From contig SWDT01000192.1 of assembly GCA_009193035.1 (NCBI GenBank), forward strand, positions 140,001 to 204,000: a stretch of 64,000 nt of DNA. Reading direction: 5' to 3'. The translations under genes were made by a program, and so were the position numbers. Below are positions 46,717 through 60,300 of this stretch, one piece after another. The DNA is from Halicephalobus mephisto. Its lineage: Eukaryota; Nematoda; Chromadorea; Rhabditida; Panagrolaimidae. Positions within the stretch are counted from its first letter, which is position 1, and the number at the start of each line of letters is the position of its first letter. The notes under the pieces are model-generated. The model had not been told where the DNA came from. It made no database searches and was given only the letters and a program-made list of their open reading frames with translations.

Positions 46717-48367
46717 CTTGTCAGAACCCAGGAGTCACTGAAAACAACATCGATATATCAAAAGTTCCAATCCATTCCCATCGGATAAACACGCAAAAGG
46801 GGTGTTTAAACACATAATATTGAGATTAAAGATAACCATTAGGGTGGAACAAATGAAATTTAACAAGAAAATGAGGGAAAATGGATGAACCAGACGAGAA
46901 AGAAGAGAAATGAAAAGGAAGCGACGGAAGAGGGGGATTTTAGGAGCGGACCAAGAGAAACACACTCGCTTGCGTTTTCGCGTCGAGAAACAACAATCCT
47001 CAGGGACGCGCTCGTAGTCGTTCTTTTTTCTTCGGAAATCTCAATTCATTTTGAACTTTATTAATTTTATTAATTTTATTTTTGTTATTTTTTTGTTTTG
47101 TAATCTTAACTACTGCAAATACGACAAATAAACCTAAAAATCAACAGAAATTCATATTGTTGGAAAATTCACAATTTTCAGTTTTTAAAAAATTTAATTA
47201 ACTTTATTATTTTGTTTTTTATAAAATTCATAATTTTAATTATTATAAATATGGTGAATAAACCTAAAAACAAATGGAAAATTACATCAGTTATTTAAAA
47301 AACTCGAAAATTTTAAATTTTATTAATTTTAAATTTATTTTTTTATTTTTTTTATTATTAAAAAACTTAAAAAATAAAAAATTACATCAGTTATTTGAAA
47401 AATCCGAAATTTAAATTTTAAAAATCAAATTTTATATTTTATATTTTTAATCAAATTTAATTTTTAGAAATTTCGAAAAAATCAATTATTTTTAGAAATA
47501 AAAAAATGAAAATTCGAAAATTTTTAATTTTTTAAAATTATTGAATATAAAAAATTTAGAAATCAATTAAAATTTAAAATCTTTGGATTTTAAAAATTAA
47601 AATTAATTTTTATTTTTATTTTTAAATTTTAAAAATTAAAATTAATTTTTATTTTTATTTTTAAATTTTAATAATTTAAATTTATTTTTATTTTTATTTT
47701 TAAATTTTAATAATTTAAATTTATTTTTATTTTTATTTTTAAAATTATTGTAAATATAAAAAAATACAAAAATCAGTCGAAATTTATTATTTTGAAAATT
47801 TAAATTTAAAATTGGTCCAATTTCCGAAAAATTTTAAGATTTTATTTTTTATTTTAATTCTTATTAAAAATACGGAATTAAATAAAAAATATTTTATTTT
47901 AAAAATGCAATTTTGCGATTTCGAAAATTGATTTAAATTTTTCCAAGATATCCATCTTTTACTTGCTGACTGAGAACAATGGAAAATCAAAAATAATTTT
48001 TATGTTTAAAAACGACTTCAATCCGGGATTCGAGGACTAGACGGATTGTCCATTGCCAGGGGCAAAATAACCTTTTATCGTCTTCTTCAGTCACGGAAAC
48101 TTTCATTTTTCGATGAGTAGGAAAACAGTCAAACTATGTAGATGCAAAAAACATTTCCGTCGGGCCTAAAAGGGTTAGACTTATCGCGTCTTATTCGGGA
48201 AGGCGGGACAAGTTTCTTGCATATTATGAAAACCCGGCAAAAGTGAGAAACGAGAATTATCTGGCACAGTTTTGTGGTATAGCTATGGATGTTTATTTTT
48301 TTTATTTTATAAAATTCTACTAAAATGAAATAGTTTTATTTTTTTTTTCTGATCAACCTGGCCAAAG
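46717..48367. other. Divergent gap between RPS7 and the glutamate receptor
   Basis: The first 320 bp next to RPS7 are of mixed composition and should contain its promoter. From 47040 to 47950 the DNA is low-complexity A/T with repeats of TTTTATTTTTATTTTTAAAT. From 48000 to 48300 it is of balanced composition (TCGGGCCTAAAAGGG, TCGGGAAGGCGGGAC) and may be the receptor's proximal promoter. No gene seen. Confidence 0.5.
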
Positions 48368-51300
48368 ATGCTCTACAGCCACGTCACGTTGCTCATGCTC
48401 CGTGTCGTGGACGTTGTGGCCAAGACGACCGTCCAGCAATCCGCCAAAATGCTAGTTGCGGAGATTCCTGGCGACATCCAGGTGATACTGTACTTAATAC
48501 TACTTCCCCACCACCGTACCCTCCACCCCAAACTTCCTCAATTACAGTATTCGCTCAAAAAACTTAAAAAAAAACAAAAAAATTTAAAGAAAAAATTTTA
48601 AAAATAAAAAAAACAAAAAAAATCTAAAGAAAAAATTTTAAAATTTAAAAAAAAAATTTTTAAATTAAAAAAAAGTTTAGAATTTTTGAAGATTTTTAAA
48701 AATTTAAGAAATTTAAAAACTTCTTTAATTTTAAATTTTTATTAGATTTTTTTATTTTTAAAAAATAACTTTTTTCGAAAGTAGATAATTTTTGTTTTTT
48801 GGTTTTTTGATGCATTTTTGAGTTGAACTTAGCTTATCCCATATTCATAGTTTCCTTGTGGACTTTAATGACGAATATGTTTCACATTGATCAATTTTGA
48901 TTTATTTTAAAATTTTATAAAGCAAAAATGAATTTCTTACGAAATCGTCTCGACACGAATTTGGAAAATTTTACAAATTTCTAGTTTTAGGTTCTTCGGA
49001 TTTTGGAAGATTCTAAATTTCGGAATTTTTAATTTTAGAAATTTTTCGAAAGATTTTAGAAAATTAAAAATTTTTGAAGAATTTTAGAAATTTTAAAATT
49101 CTTTGAAAATTAAAAAATTTTTTTGGAAAATTTTAGAAATCTTTGAAAATTAAAAAATTTTTTTAAAGAGATTTTATTTCTCAGAAATTTTCGGAAGATT
49201 CTAGAAGGCTTCAGAATTCCTTGAAGATTATAGGAAATTTCGAGATTTTCTAAGATTCTAAAAAATTCTAGAAACTTCTGAAAGATCCTAGAAAATTCCA
49301 GAATTTTTGGAAGATTCTAGAAATTTTTAGAATTCTTATTAAAAATTAAAAATAAATATTTTAATAAAATTATCTGAACACGAATTTCCAGAATTACAGA
49401 TTTAGATGTTATTTTTAATTTTTTTTTTGATCCTGAAATTTCTAGGAAGCTTCGGAATTTTCTATTAAATTCTCGAAAATTCATAAATTTAATTATATTT
49501 TAAAAACTAAAATAATTTTACAAAAATTACTTCGATATGGATTTCCAAAATCCAAAATTTTATATTTTAATTTTTCCAAAATTTTAGAATCTTCCAAATT
49601 CTGAAAACTGCAAAAAACCGTAAAAATTTCGGTTATTTTAAAAATTATAAATAAGTGTTTTTATAAAACTATCCCAACACGGACTCTAGGAATTTTCTAA
49701 AAACTTCCGGAATTGTAGATTTTGAGCTATTTTTATTTTTCCAAATTCCAGAACTGTCCATCGGATTCTAGAAAGCTCCAGAATCCAGGAAAAATTTCTG
49801 AAAAACCCTACTTTTATTATTTTTGATTTTAAAAATTTAAATTAAATGTTAGAGAACTTTGAAGACGAACCAATTTGAATATTTCATCAACTTCTTCATC
49901 GCGTGGGAAACATGTACTTTCAATTTTTTACTTTTGCAATATCCACTGACCATGTTTCAAATCATATTTATCCTTCAAAAATCCATGCATCCAATAGACT
50001 AACTTAATAAAACGTTTGCTCCTTTTTCATCTTCAAAAACGGGGTTTTCGAGATTCTTTCTGAAGCTAGAGCAAGCTCCAGATTGAATTGAATTTTTCTG
50101 GCAAACGCCATGCCGCAGCTCTTAAAATTTTTGTCATTGTGAGGGCGCAAAAAATGATGAGCACTGAAATGCACTTATCTATCCAATTTTTCTACTTTTT
50201 GCAAGATAACCGGAAGAAGACTCGAGAGGGTGTCAGATTAGGACAGGGGTAGCGAGGATACACTCAGGAGTTCGTTGAGGGGGTTGAGTGGTTTCCACCT
50301 AGTAAATACAAAACTGCTGAAAATTACCGTAAAAACAAAAATAAATCTCGACTAAAACTCGAAATTTAATGTCTTTTTGAATTTCAATTTATTCAAAAAA
50401 CATAAATTTTCCTTAAATGTCCATTTCGAGTTTTGATGTAGACCATGGTTTCCCCCAAGGACTCGGCTGGTGGGACATTCTCGTACAATAGATTTATCTC
50501 AGAGTAACTACGATTTAAACAGTAGGTACAAAACAAAAGAATAATCTTAATCACGAACTTTCCGCTCTAGATTCGTATATGGATTTATCTCACGACAAAC
50601 ACGTCTGCATTGGGAGTAGAAAATAGGAAAAACAACCCTAATATATCGAACTCTTCATTAATAAGTTGATGTGAAATAAGTAAGCATTTAATAATAGCAG
50701 AGTAGGCGAAACAATATAGATCATGAAAACCCTAAAGTGGATTCTTCTACGAAGGGTTTACTTAAAAATAAACATGTTTTAATAATAATAGAAAGTCGGA
50801 AAGACAATTTTGTTAATCAACATCACGCTGGATTTCTCGATAGTTGATTTATATAAAAACAAATAACCACAATAGAAGGTAGGGAAAACGATCGTAGTAA
50901 TTAACGTCATACTGAACTTTTCAGTAATAGATTGATATAAAAATAAATACACAACGATAAAAAGTAGACAAAGTAACCTGCATAACATCATATGGGACCC
51001 GTCGACAGTAGATTTATGTGAAAAAACACAAATATTTAATAACGATAGAAAATAGGCGAATTAGAATAACCAGTGACAGACTCTTATATAGCAGGTCGAT
51101 ATAAAAATAAATACTTAACAGCAGAAAGTAGGGAAAATCACAAGTATCGACTTCATTTTGGGCTCTTCAATGATAGATTTGCCTAAAAATAAATAAATTT
51201 ACAACAGTGAAAGACACGAAAGCGGATTTACGCTGCGTTAGATTCTTCAATAAGATTTACCTAAAAATAAACGTTTATGACGATCAAAGATGGCAAAAAC

Positions 51301-54300
51301 AATATAATCACAAAAACTCAAATTGGGCCCTTCGATAATGGGTTTGTCTAAAAATAAACGCGTATCTAATAATGGTAAAAAGTAGGAAAACAACCTCAAC
51401 AATTAGTGTCATGCTGAATTTGCTGACGCACTTAGTTCACGGTAAACACATCTGCGATGGCATTAGACAATGAAAAAACAACTTAAACCATATAATCTCC
51501 TAATTGTATTCTTCGGTGATGAGTCTATTTAAGAATAAACACGTACATAGTAGCCGCGAAATGTAAAAAAACAATTTCAAAACTGATAGATTTAAAAATT
51601 AAAAATAAAGTAGGGAAAATACGAATTAGAAATTCAATGTTGGATTCTTCGACGAGGGATTTATTTAATAACGAACAAAGATTTAATTATACGAAAAATA
51701 GAAAAATAATATTAATTATAAATATTCAAAATCGAATCTCATCCTGATTTTTAGGTCGTCTTTGAAGCAAAATTTTATTCGCATCTGAAAAAACAAATTT
51801 ATTACTGTAGTCAGGAACTTTCGTGGTGAGAGTAGCTTTTTCATTTTGCGGCGCTCATTTTTCTGCTTTTTTGTTACTTACGAAATTCAGTAACATCTTT
51901 GCTGTCTTGATTTTTAGGGATTTTCGCGGTGAGAATTTACTTTATATCTTACGATAACTACTTTTTGATCGTTTATCTTTAGGAGAAATTTAACAATAAT
52001 ATTATTTTCTTAATTTTCGTGATGAGAATTTACTTTATATCTTACAATAACTATTTTTTCTGTCTTTTGTCGTTAGGAGAAATTTAACAATAATATTATT
52101 TTTTTAATTTTCAGGCATTTTCGTGCCAAGAGTCGATTTCTAAATTATTTAAAAATATTTCTTTAATAAGAATCTCCAAAATAAAAAATAATATTTTAAT
52201 TCCTTAAATATAAGAAAATTTAAAATTTAAGAAAATTATTTATTTTTTTGGATTTTTATAAGTTATTTTAGTTTTTTTTTACTTCTGAAATTTTCCAGAT
52301 AGGAGCTATGTTCCCGATGCACAGACAGATTTCTGGAGCAGAAGGATGCGGAGCGATCTGGGAGCAATACGGGATTCAGCGGGCAGAGATAGCGATGTTG
52401 ACAGTAGCAGCCTTGAACGAGCAACTGCCATTCAAACTAGGGATATCCATACGAGACTCTTGTTGGACAGAACGGATAGCGATGGAACAAGCTATAGCTT
52501 TCCTCCGGGAAGGGGTAGCTCAATGTTCTTGTTGTCAAACGGCTGGTTGTCAGAAAAAATCAAATCCAATAATAGCCATCGTAGGACCTGCGAAATCTGC
52601 AACGACAATCGCTGTTCAGAATCTGCTCCAAGTATTCAGAATCCCCCAGATAGCCTACGCTGCCACGACCACGGATCTGTCGGATAAAGAGCAATTTTCG
52701 TACTTCATGAGAGTCGTGCCTTCTGACGTGTGGCAAGCCAGGGCGATAAACTTGCTTCTGATGAAGTTCAACTGGACCTACATCGGGGTAGTTTACTCCG
52801 CGGGAAATTACGGCGAAAAAGGCTTCGAAGCCATGGAGAGACTTAGTCATTCCGAAGTCTGCATAGCTTACTCCCAGAAAGTCAAAACCCTCGCCGAGAT
52901 CGAAGAGTACGAAAAAGTCCTGACTTCGATGGCTTTGCTCAAGCCCAGACCCCAAGTGATCGTCTGCTTCTGTGAAGGGGCCAGCATGAAGAAGATTTTC
53001 CAAGCCCAACAGAATCTCCGGAGGAAAAATCCAAAATTCAAATTTTTCCAATGGATCGGGAGCGACGGATGGGCCGATCGGTGAGATTTATCTTCTTAGA
53101 ATACTGTAAAAAATTCTAGAAATTAAAGAATCCCAGAACCTTGTGGAATTTCATAAATGATTCTGAAATATTTTAGAATTTCTAAAATTTTTAGAATTTT
53201 CAGAATTTTATGAAATTTTTAGAATTTTCAGAATTTTATGAAATATTTTGAAATTTTCAGAATCTGATGAAAACTTCTGGAAATTAGGGAATTCTATGAT
53301 CTTTTAGGAGATTCTGGGGATTTTGGAATTTCACAAAGGATTCTGAAATTTTTAAAATTTTTAGAATTTTCGGAATTTTATGAAATATTTCGAAATTTTC
53401 TAAAATTTTTATAAATTTTCAGAATCTCAGAAAATTCTGGAATCTTTTCAACTTTTATAAAGAATTCCGAAATTTTCTAAAATCCCATTAAAAAATTTCA
53501 AAATTTTATAAATTTCTAGAATCTAACACGAGTATGAGATCTCAAACTTTTAAAATTTCCAAGATTTGTGTCGGGAAAATTCCGAAGAAAAATTTTCAAT
53601 ATTATTTATAAAAAAACAAAAAATTTCTTAGTGTTATTATTTATGAAAATTTTTAATATTATTTATAAAAAAGCAAAAATTTTCTTAGTGTTATTATTTA
53701 TAAAATTTTCAATATTATTTATAAAAAAGTAAAAAATTTCTTAGTGTTATTATTTATGAAAATTTTTAATATTATTTATAAAAAAGTAAAAAATTTTGCA
53801 GACAAGACGTGGTGGAAGGCGTCGAGAGCGAAGCCGCGGGAAGTTTTTCGATGAGGATCCACTCCCCGAAGGTGGCCAGATTCGAGCCCTATTACTTCTC
53901 CCTGGAGCCCAATAATCACACAATAAATCCCTGGTTTCGAGATTTCTGGCAACAGAAGTTCAAATGTCTTCTTACCGTACCCAAAGACGACACTGTGAGC
54001 AAAGTCTGTACAGGAAAGGAAAACCTAACCATGGGTTATGAACAGGTCGGTCTTAGTTTAACTATACATACAAAAAGAATACATAATAATAATGTATCTG
54101 ATGTATTAAAACAGTTCTAATGTATCGATATTTCAAATTAATATAGGTGTATGGTATATAATGTATCTGATGCATTATATTCAATGTATCGATATATTAA
54201 GTTGATATCGGAGTATTATATATAATATATGGATACATTACAATAACATTAATGCATGAAATACCTTATATTTAATATATAGATATATTAAGTTGATATT

Positions 54301-57300
54301 GGTGCATTGAATATAATATATTTGAAATATTAAAATAGTTCTAATGTATGAAATACCTTGTATTCAATGTATCGATACATGAAGTTGATGTCAGTACACT
54401 GAATGTACTGTATCTGATATATCAAAATGATTCTGATGTATGAGATACCTTGTATTCAATGTATCGATGCATGAAGTTGATGTCAGTACACTGAATGTAC
54501 TGTATCTGATATATCAAAATGATTCTGATGTATGAGATACCTTGTATTCAATGTATCGATGCATGAAGTTGATATCGATGTATTGAATATAATGTATTTA
54601 ATACATTACAATGACATTAATGTATGAGATACCTTGTATTCAATGTATCGATACATAAAATTGATATTGGTACATTGAATATATTTGAAATATTAAAATA
54701 GTTCTAATGTATGAAATACCTTGTATCCAATGTATCGATATATTAAGTTGATGTCAGTGCACTGAATGTAATGTATTTGATACATTAGAATCGTTTTAAT
54801 GTACTCTTTTTCGTGTGTAGAGTTCTGAGTTACAATCCCCTTTTTCACAGAATTAATTTTTCACGTTTGAATAATTTTTAAAACTGTTGCTTAGAGAAGG
54901 CGAAAATTGCGAAATTATATTTCATATTATTAAAAGCACAAAAGTCCATGTCTAAATTTAAAAAAAGTTGTTTCAACACAAAATTTTTAAATTTTTCAAT
55001 CGGGACTCAAAATTACGAAATTTTTTATTTTTATGATTCTAGAAAATTCGAAAACATTCATTAAACTACAAAATTATTAAAAAATAAAAATATATAAGTC
55101 AATTTCGACAAAAAATATTTTAATGAAAGTTTTCCACTCGAGACCAAAAAATTCGAAATTTTCCACATGAGATTAGAAAATTTGAAATTTTCCACTCGGG
55201 ACCAAAAAATTCAGAATTTTCCACATAAGATCAACAATTCAGAATTTTCCACTCGAGACCAAAAAATTCGAAATTTTCCACATGAGACCGAAAAATTTGA
55301 AATTTTCCAATCAGGACCAAAAAATTAAAAAACATTCTCTGCAGGACCCGAAACTTTCTCAAGTGATCAACTCGATCAGAGTCGTGGGATATGCCCTCAA
55401 GGCAATGTACGAAGACAGATGCAGAGACTACACGAACATGACGAAAATGACAGTGGGTCCTGGAACGACTATGTCTCCGATCTGTCCGGAGATGGAGAAC
55501 ATCAACGGGACACTGCTGTTCAGATACATGATGAATGTCTCTTTCGTAGACGAGTACCAGCAGGAGATCAGCTTCGATGCTCATGGGGATCCACCTGCTT
55601 GGTTAGTTATTTATCATAAATATTGTCAAAAAAAATCTTGGATAGTGACTAACTTTAATAATATTTTTCAGTCACTATCCAAGTTTAGTTAGAAGGAAAC
55701 TAAATTTGGATAGTGACTGATTTTAATAATATTTTTCAGTCACTATCCAAATTTGGTTAGAAGGAAACTAAATTTGGATAGTAACTGATTTTAATAATAT
55801 TTTTCAGTCACTATCCAAGTTTAGTTAGAAGGAAACTAAATTTGGATAGTGACTGGTTTTAGCAATTAACACTTTCCTCCCAGTCACTATCCAAGCTTAC
55901 TTTTTTACTATTTTCAATAACGAAAGTAGATTTGGATAGTGACTAAAATACTTTTTTCATTACTATCTAATTCCTTCCAATACCAAAATTAGATAGTGAC
56001 TTCTTTCGACAATAAATTATTCTTTCTAGACACTATCCAAGTTTAACTTTTTAGTACTTTTCGACTACTAAGGTATATTTGGATAGTGACGAGAAATAAT
56101 CCACTTTGGTCACTATCCAATTTCAGTACTAGAAGAAATTGGATAGTGACTGAAAACCGTTAATTATATTCTTTGAGTAGTACTTGCTTTTACTTTTCTG
56201 AAAGCGATTCTTAAAATCGATACTTAATTCAATTTTCTCAATTTTCAGGTACGACATTCTCAATTATGTCGGCGGAAAAGAGGGATTCAACCTCGCTGGG
56301 GACTTCAAACAACATCGAGATGGACGACATTATCTCAGAATGAACAAAAATCCAAAACTTTTTTATGATGGAACTTCTGTTCTTCCTGAATCCGTCTGTT
56401 CGAAACCCTGCACCACGGGCCAAAGACAAAGAAAAACAACGGCTTGTTGTTGGATTTGCGAAAATTGTGCTGATGTTCAAATCGTTAATTACACTTCTAA
56501 TGTTTGTCAAGATTGTCCACTTGGATTCTGGCCGGACACCAACAGAACAAGTAAGATACCTGTTTTTTTAGATTTAAAAAAAAGTGAATTTTTAAATTAA
56601 AAAAAACTGAATTTTTAGATTTAAAAAAATGAATTTTTAGATTTAAAAAAAGTGAATTTTTGGGATTTAAAAAAAGTGAATTTTTAGATTTAAAAAAGCT
56701 GGATTTTTAGATTTAAAAAACTACTTTTTTTTATTTAAAAAAGCTGAGTTTTTAGATTTAAAAAACTGTTTTTTTTTATTCTAAAAAACTGAATTTTTAG
56801 AATTTAAAAAAACTGAATTTTTGGGATTTAAAAAACTGTTTTTTTGGGATTTAAAAATCTGAATTTTTGGGATTTAAAAAAACTGAATTTTTCGGAGATA
56901 ATTCAATTTTTTCGAAAAGGACTTGACACCCTCGCTTCGAGAGTTTTTATATTTTTACGAAAATTCAGTTTTGCTTTAAAAAATGATCCTTGACGGATGC
57001 CAATTAAATTTGGGCCTTAGGGAAGGAATAAGGGACAAATTGGAGAAAATACTTGAATTACAAAATCAAAGTTTTTTGGGAAAAATAATTTTAACATTTT
57101 TTAATTAAGATTTTATTTTTAAAAATTACTAAATTTAAAAAATAAAATTAAAAATAATCGAAAAAATTAAAAATATTTTGAAAAAAAGTTATTTTAAAAT
57201 ATTCGAAAATTTGAAATTTAAAAAAAAATTTAAAATTCTTAAAAAATTTAGAATATTTAAAAAAATTGAAAATGTTTTAAATTTAAAATATTTAAAAAAA

Positions 57301-60300
57301 ATTTAAATTAGACTTTCGGAAAAATCAGAAAATGTCCCAACACGAAAAGTTTTTAATTTTCAAAATTGTTAATTTTAAAACAGTATGATTAGAATTTTCG
57401 AAATAATATTTTTTTGATTTTGGAAGATTTAAGAAATTTATCGTGTTTTATTTATCACTCTGAATGGCCCGCATCTAGATGACGAAGTCGATTCTCGAAG
57501 AAAAGATTTATTAATAGATGCCTTAGGCACAATACAAGAACACAGTGTCCAGTCCGACACAAACAAACATGTCAACTTCCCGACAAGAAGAACTGTATGT
57601 TCCCTTGTCAGTGCTAAGGCAATCCGTTCGGGACCAAATACTCCCTGTAAATGTTAAAGGAATCTGTTCGGGACCAAATACTCTCTGTAAATGTTAAGGC
57701 AATCTGTTTGGGACCAGATACTCCCTGTAAATGTTAAGGCAATCTGTTCGGGACCAAATACTCCCTGTAAATGTTAAGGCAATCCGTTCGGGACCAAATA
57801 CTCCTTGTAAATGTTAAGGGAATTTGTTCGGAACTAAATGTTCCTTGTAAATGTTAAGACAATCCGTCCTGGACTAAGTATTCCCTGTAAATTTTAAGGC
57901 AATCTGTTCGGGACCAAATGTTCCCTGTCGATTGTGCTTCTCATGAAGAATGGGGTACCCGATCCAATATATCAAAATTAAATTATTTATTCGAGGATTG
58001 TGATTACAGGTTGCTTCGCTCTTCCGCACGAGTACCAGCCGATGGCATCTCCGTCCTCGATGTTGGCCCTTGTTTTCGCGTCTCTCGGGATAGTGACGAC
58101 TTTGTTGACCATCTTTATCTTCCTCAATCACAATTCTACTCCTGTTGTAAAATCTACAACGAGAGAACTGTCTTACATAATCCTCTCAGGGATCACGGCT
58201 TGCTACCTCGTGTCCTTCGCCATCTTGGCCAAACCCAACTTCGCGACTTGTTTCATCACTCGGACTCTTCCTCCGATCAGTTTTTCCATTATTTACGCGG
58301 CATTGTTGACGAAAACGAACAGAATCGCGAGAATCCTTGCTGGTTCGAAAAAAAGAATTTTAACAAAAAAACCGAGATTTTTATCGACCATGAGTCAAGT
58401 CGTCATAACTTGGATTCTCGTCGGGATCCAATGTGTAATTGTCGCGATAGGAGTTATTCAAGAAATGCCACAGGCAGGCTTCGAACCTCATTTCATGCCA
58501 AAAAGAATGTTTTTGGTTTGTTCTTCTTCCAGTGTTGCTTTCATCACTCCATTCTTGTGGAATTTCTTTTTGATCACCTTATGTACCATCTATGCAGTCA
58601 AAACTAGGAACCTGCCGGAGAATTTCAACGAAGCAAAGTTTATTGGATTCACAATGTAGGTTTTTCCAGAGTAAATCGAAAATAGATTCATGGATAGTGA
58701 CTAAAAAGAATTAATCTTTTTTCCAATCACTATCCAAGTCTGGTTTCCTTCTAACCAAACTTGGATAGTGACTAGAAGAAAAGTATTAATTGCTAAAATC
58801 AGTCACTATCCAAATTTAGTTTTCTTCTAACTAAACTTGGATAGTGACTAGAAAAGACAATTGTCTAATTTAGTCACTATCCAAAACTGCCTCTAATGTA
58901 GACTTGGATAGTGACTCAGAGACAGAATTAGTAGTCAGAGTTGATCACTATTCAAATTTATTTGTGTAAAAAAACTTGATTATTTTCTGATTGCAGGTAT
59001 TGTACTCTAGTTGTTTGGATAGCTTTCATCGTCCTTCATCTCGGGACCCACAACAAGGCCCTGACCATGTCCTTCTCGTTCAGCCTCTCTGCCTCAATAG
59101 CCCTGGCCCTACTGTTCTTCCCGAAGGTCTACATCATCCTGCTTCATCCTGAGAAGAACGTCCGAGCGAGTTACACAACGACGAAACTTATTCGATGTCA
59201 TTTTGGAAATTCTCAAGGAATGAGCGATTCTAAAAATATGAGTTACAAAACTAGAACTAGTTCTCAGAGTATTTCCCTCAGGTATACGGTGTTTTTTATT
59301 TTTTCGTTTGCAGTGGAATTTTTTCTTCAGGTCGGAACATCCGTCTTTCAGAAGTTCCAGTGGCCCGTCAGGACCCACAAGGACGGCTTCTCTTCACATC
59401 GTCAACCAGTCAGCGAATTCATCGACGAATCAATCCGGAAAACATGATGCAGGAACTCAGACAATTGAGAATTCTAGTAAATTTTTGAGGACATTTTCCG
59501 TCATTGGAGGAGCTTCGAGGAGGAAGACGATGGACGATGACGTCATGCAGCTGATTGATTCTTGTCGAAGATATCAGGTTCGATTACTGTTTCGATATTT
59601 TCAATTTTCAACAGTGACTGATTACGGAATACAGTACATTTTCCCAGTCACTATCCATAATCAAAATTCTTTAATTTCATTTTGCGAACTTGGATAGTGA
59701 CTAAAGTCAATAATTCACCAGCCAAAATTAGTCACTATCCAAATTTACTTTAATGAAGATTTCTTGAAAATAAACTTGGATAGTGTCTAATTTAGGTGGT
59801 AAATTTTCTTTTTTGAACACTATCCAAGTTTGCATTTTATTGACTTTTTGAAAATTAGATTTGAATAGTGTCTAGAAAAGAAAATTAATCTTCAAATTCA
59901 GGCACTATCCAAGTTTGAATTTTATTGACTTTTAAAGACTAGATTTGGATAGTGTCTAATTTAGGTGGTAAATTTTCTTTTTTGAACACTATCCAAATTT
60001 GGATTCTGCTGATTTTTTAGAGACTAGATTTGGATAGTGTCTAGAAAGGAAAATTAATCTTCAAATTCAGGCACTATCCAAGTTTGAATTTTATTGACTT
60101 TTAAAAACTAGATTTGGATAGTGTCTAGAAAGGAAAATTAATCTTCAAATTCAGACACTATCCAAGTTTGGATTTCTCTTATTTTTTTTGTTTTTTTGTT
60201 TTTTATTCGCTTTTTTGCATTTGCTTTTTGCAGGATGAGAGGATGCAGGCCAGTAACATCCAGAATCTCCTGCTTGAAGAAGAAGAAGAAGATGTCGGAC

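Noticed and set aside
52560..53051. 163-aa minus-strand frame
   Set aside because: Antisense to the ligand-binding exon of the glutamate receptor; no recognisable protein.
57600..57935. CRISPR-like look of a regular 40-bp array
   Set aside because: The units are contiguous tandem copies without unique spacers, and the host is a eukaryote.
57918..58607. 229-aa plus-strand frame overlapping receptor exon 6
   Set aside because: The other frame at the same place encodes the class C transmembrane helices with correct splice phase; this one is a shifted shadow.
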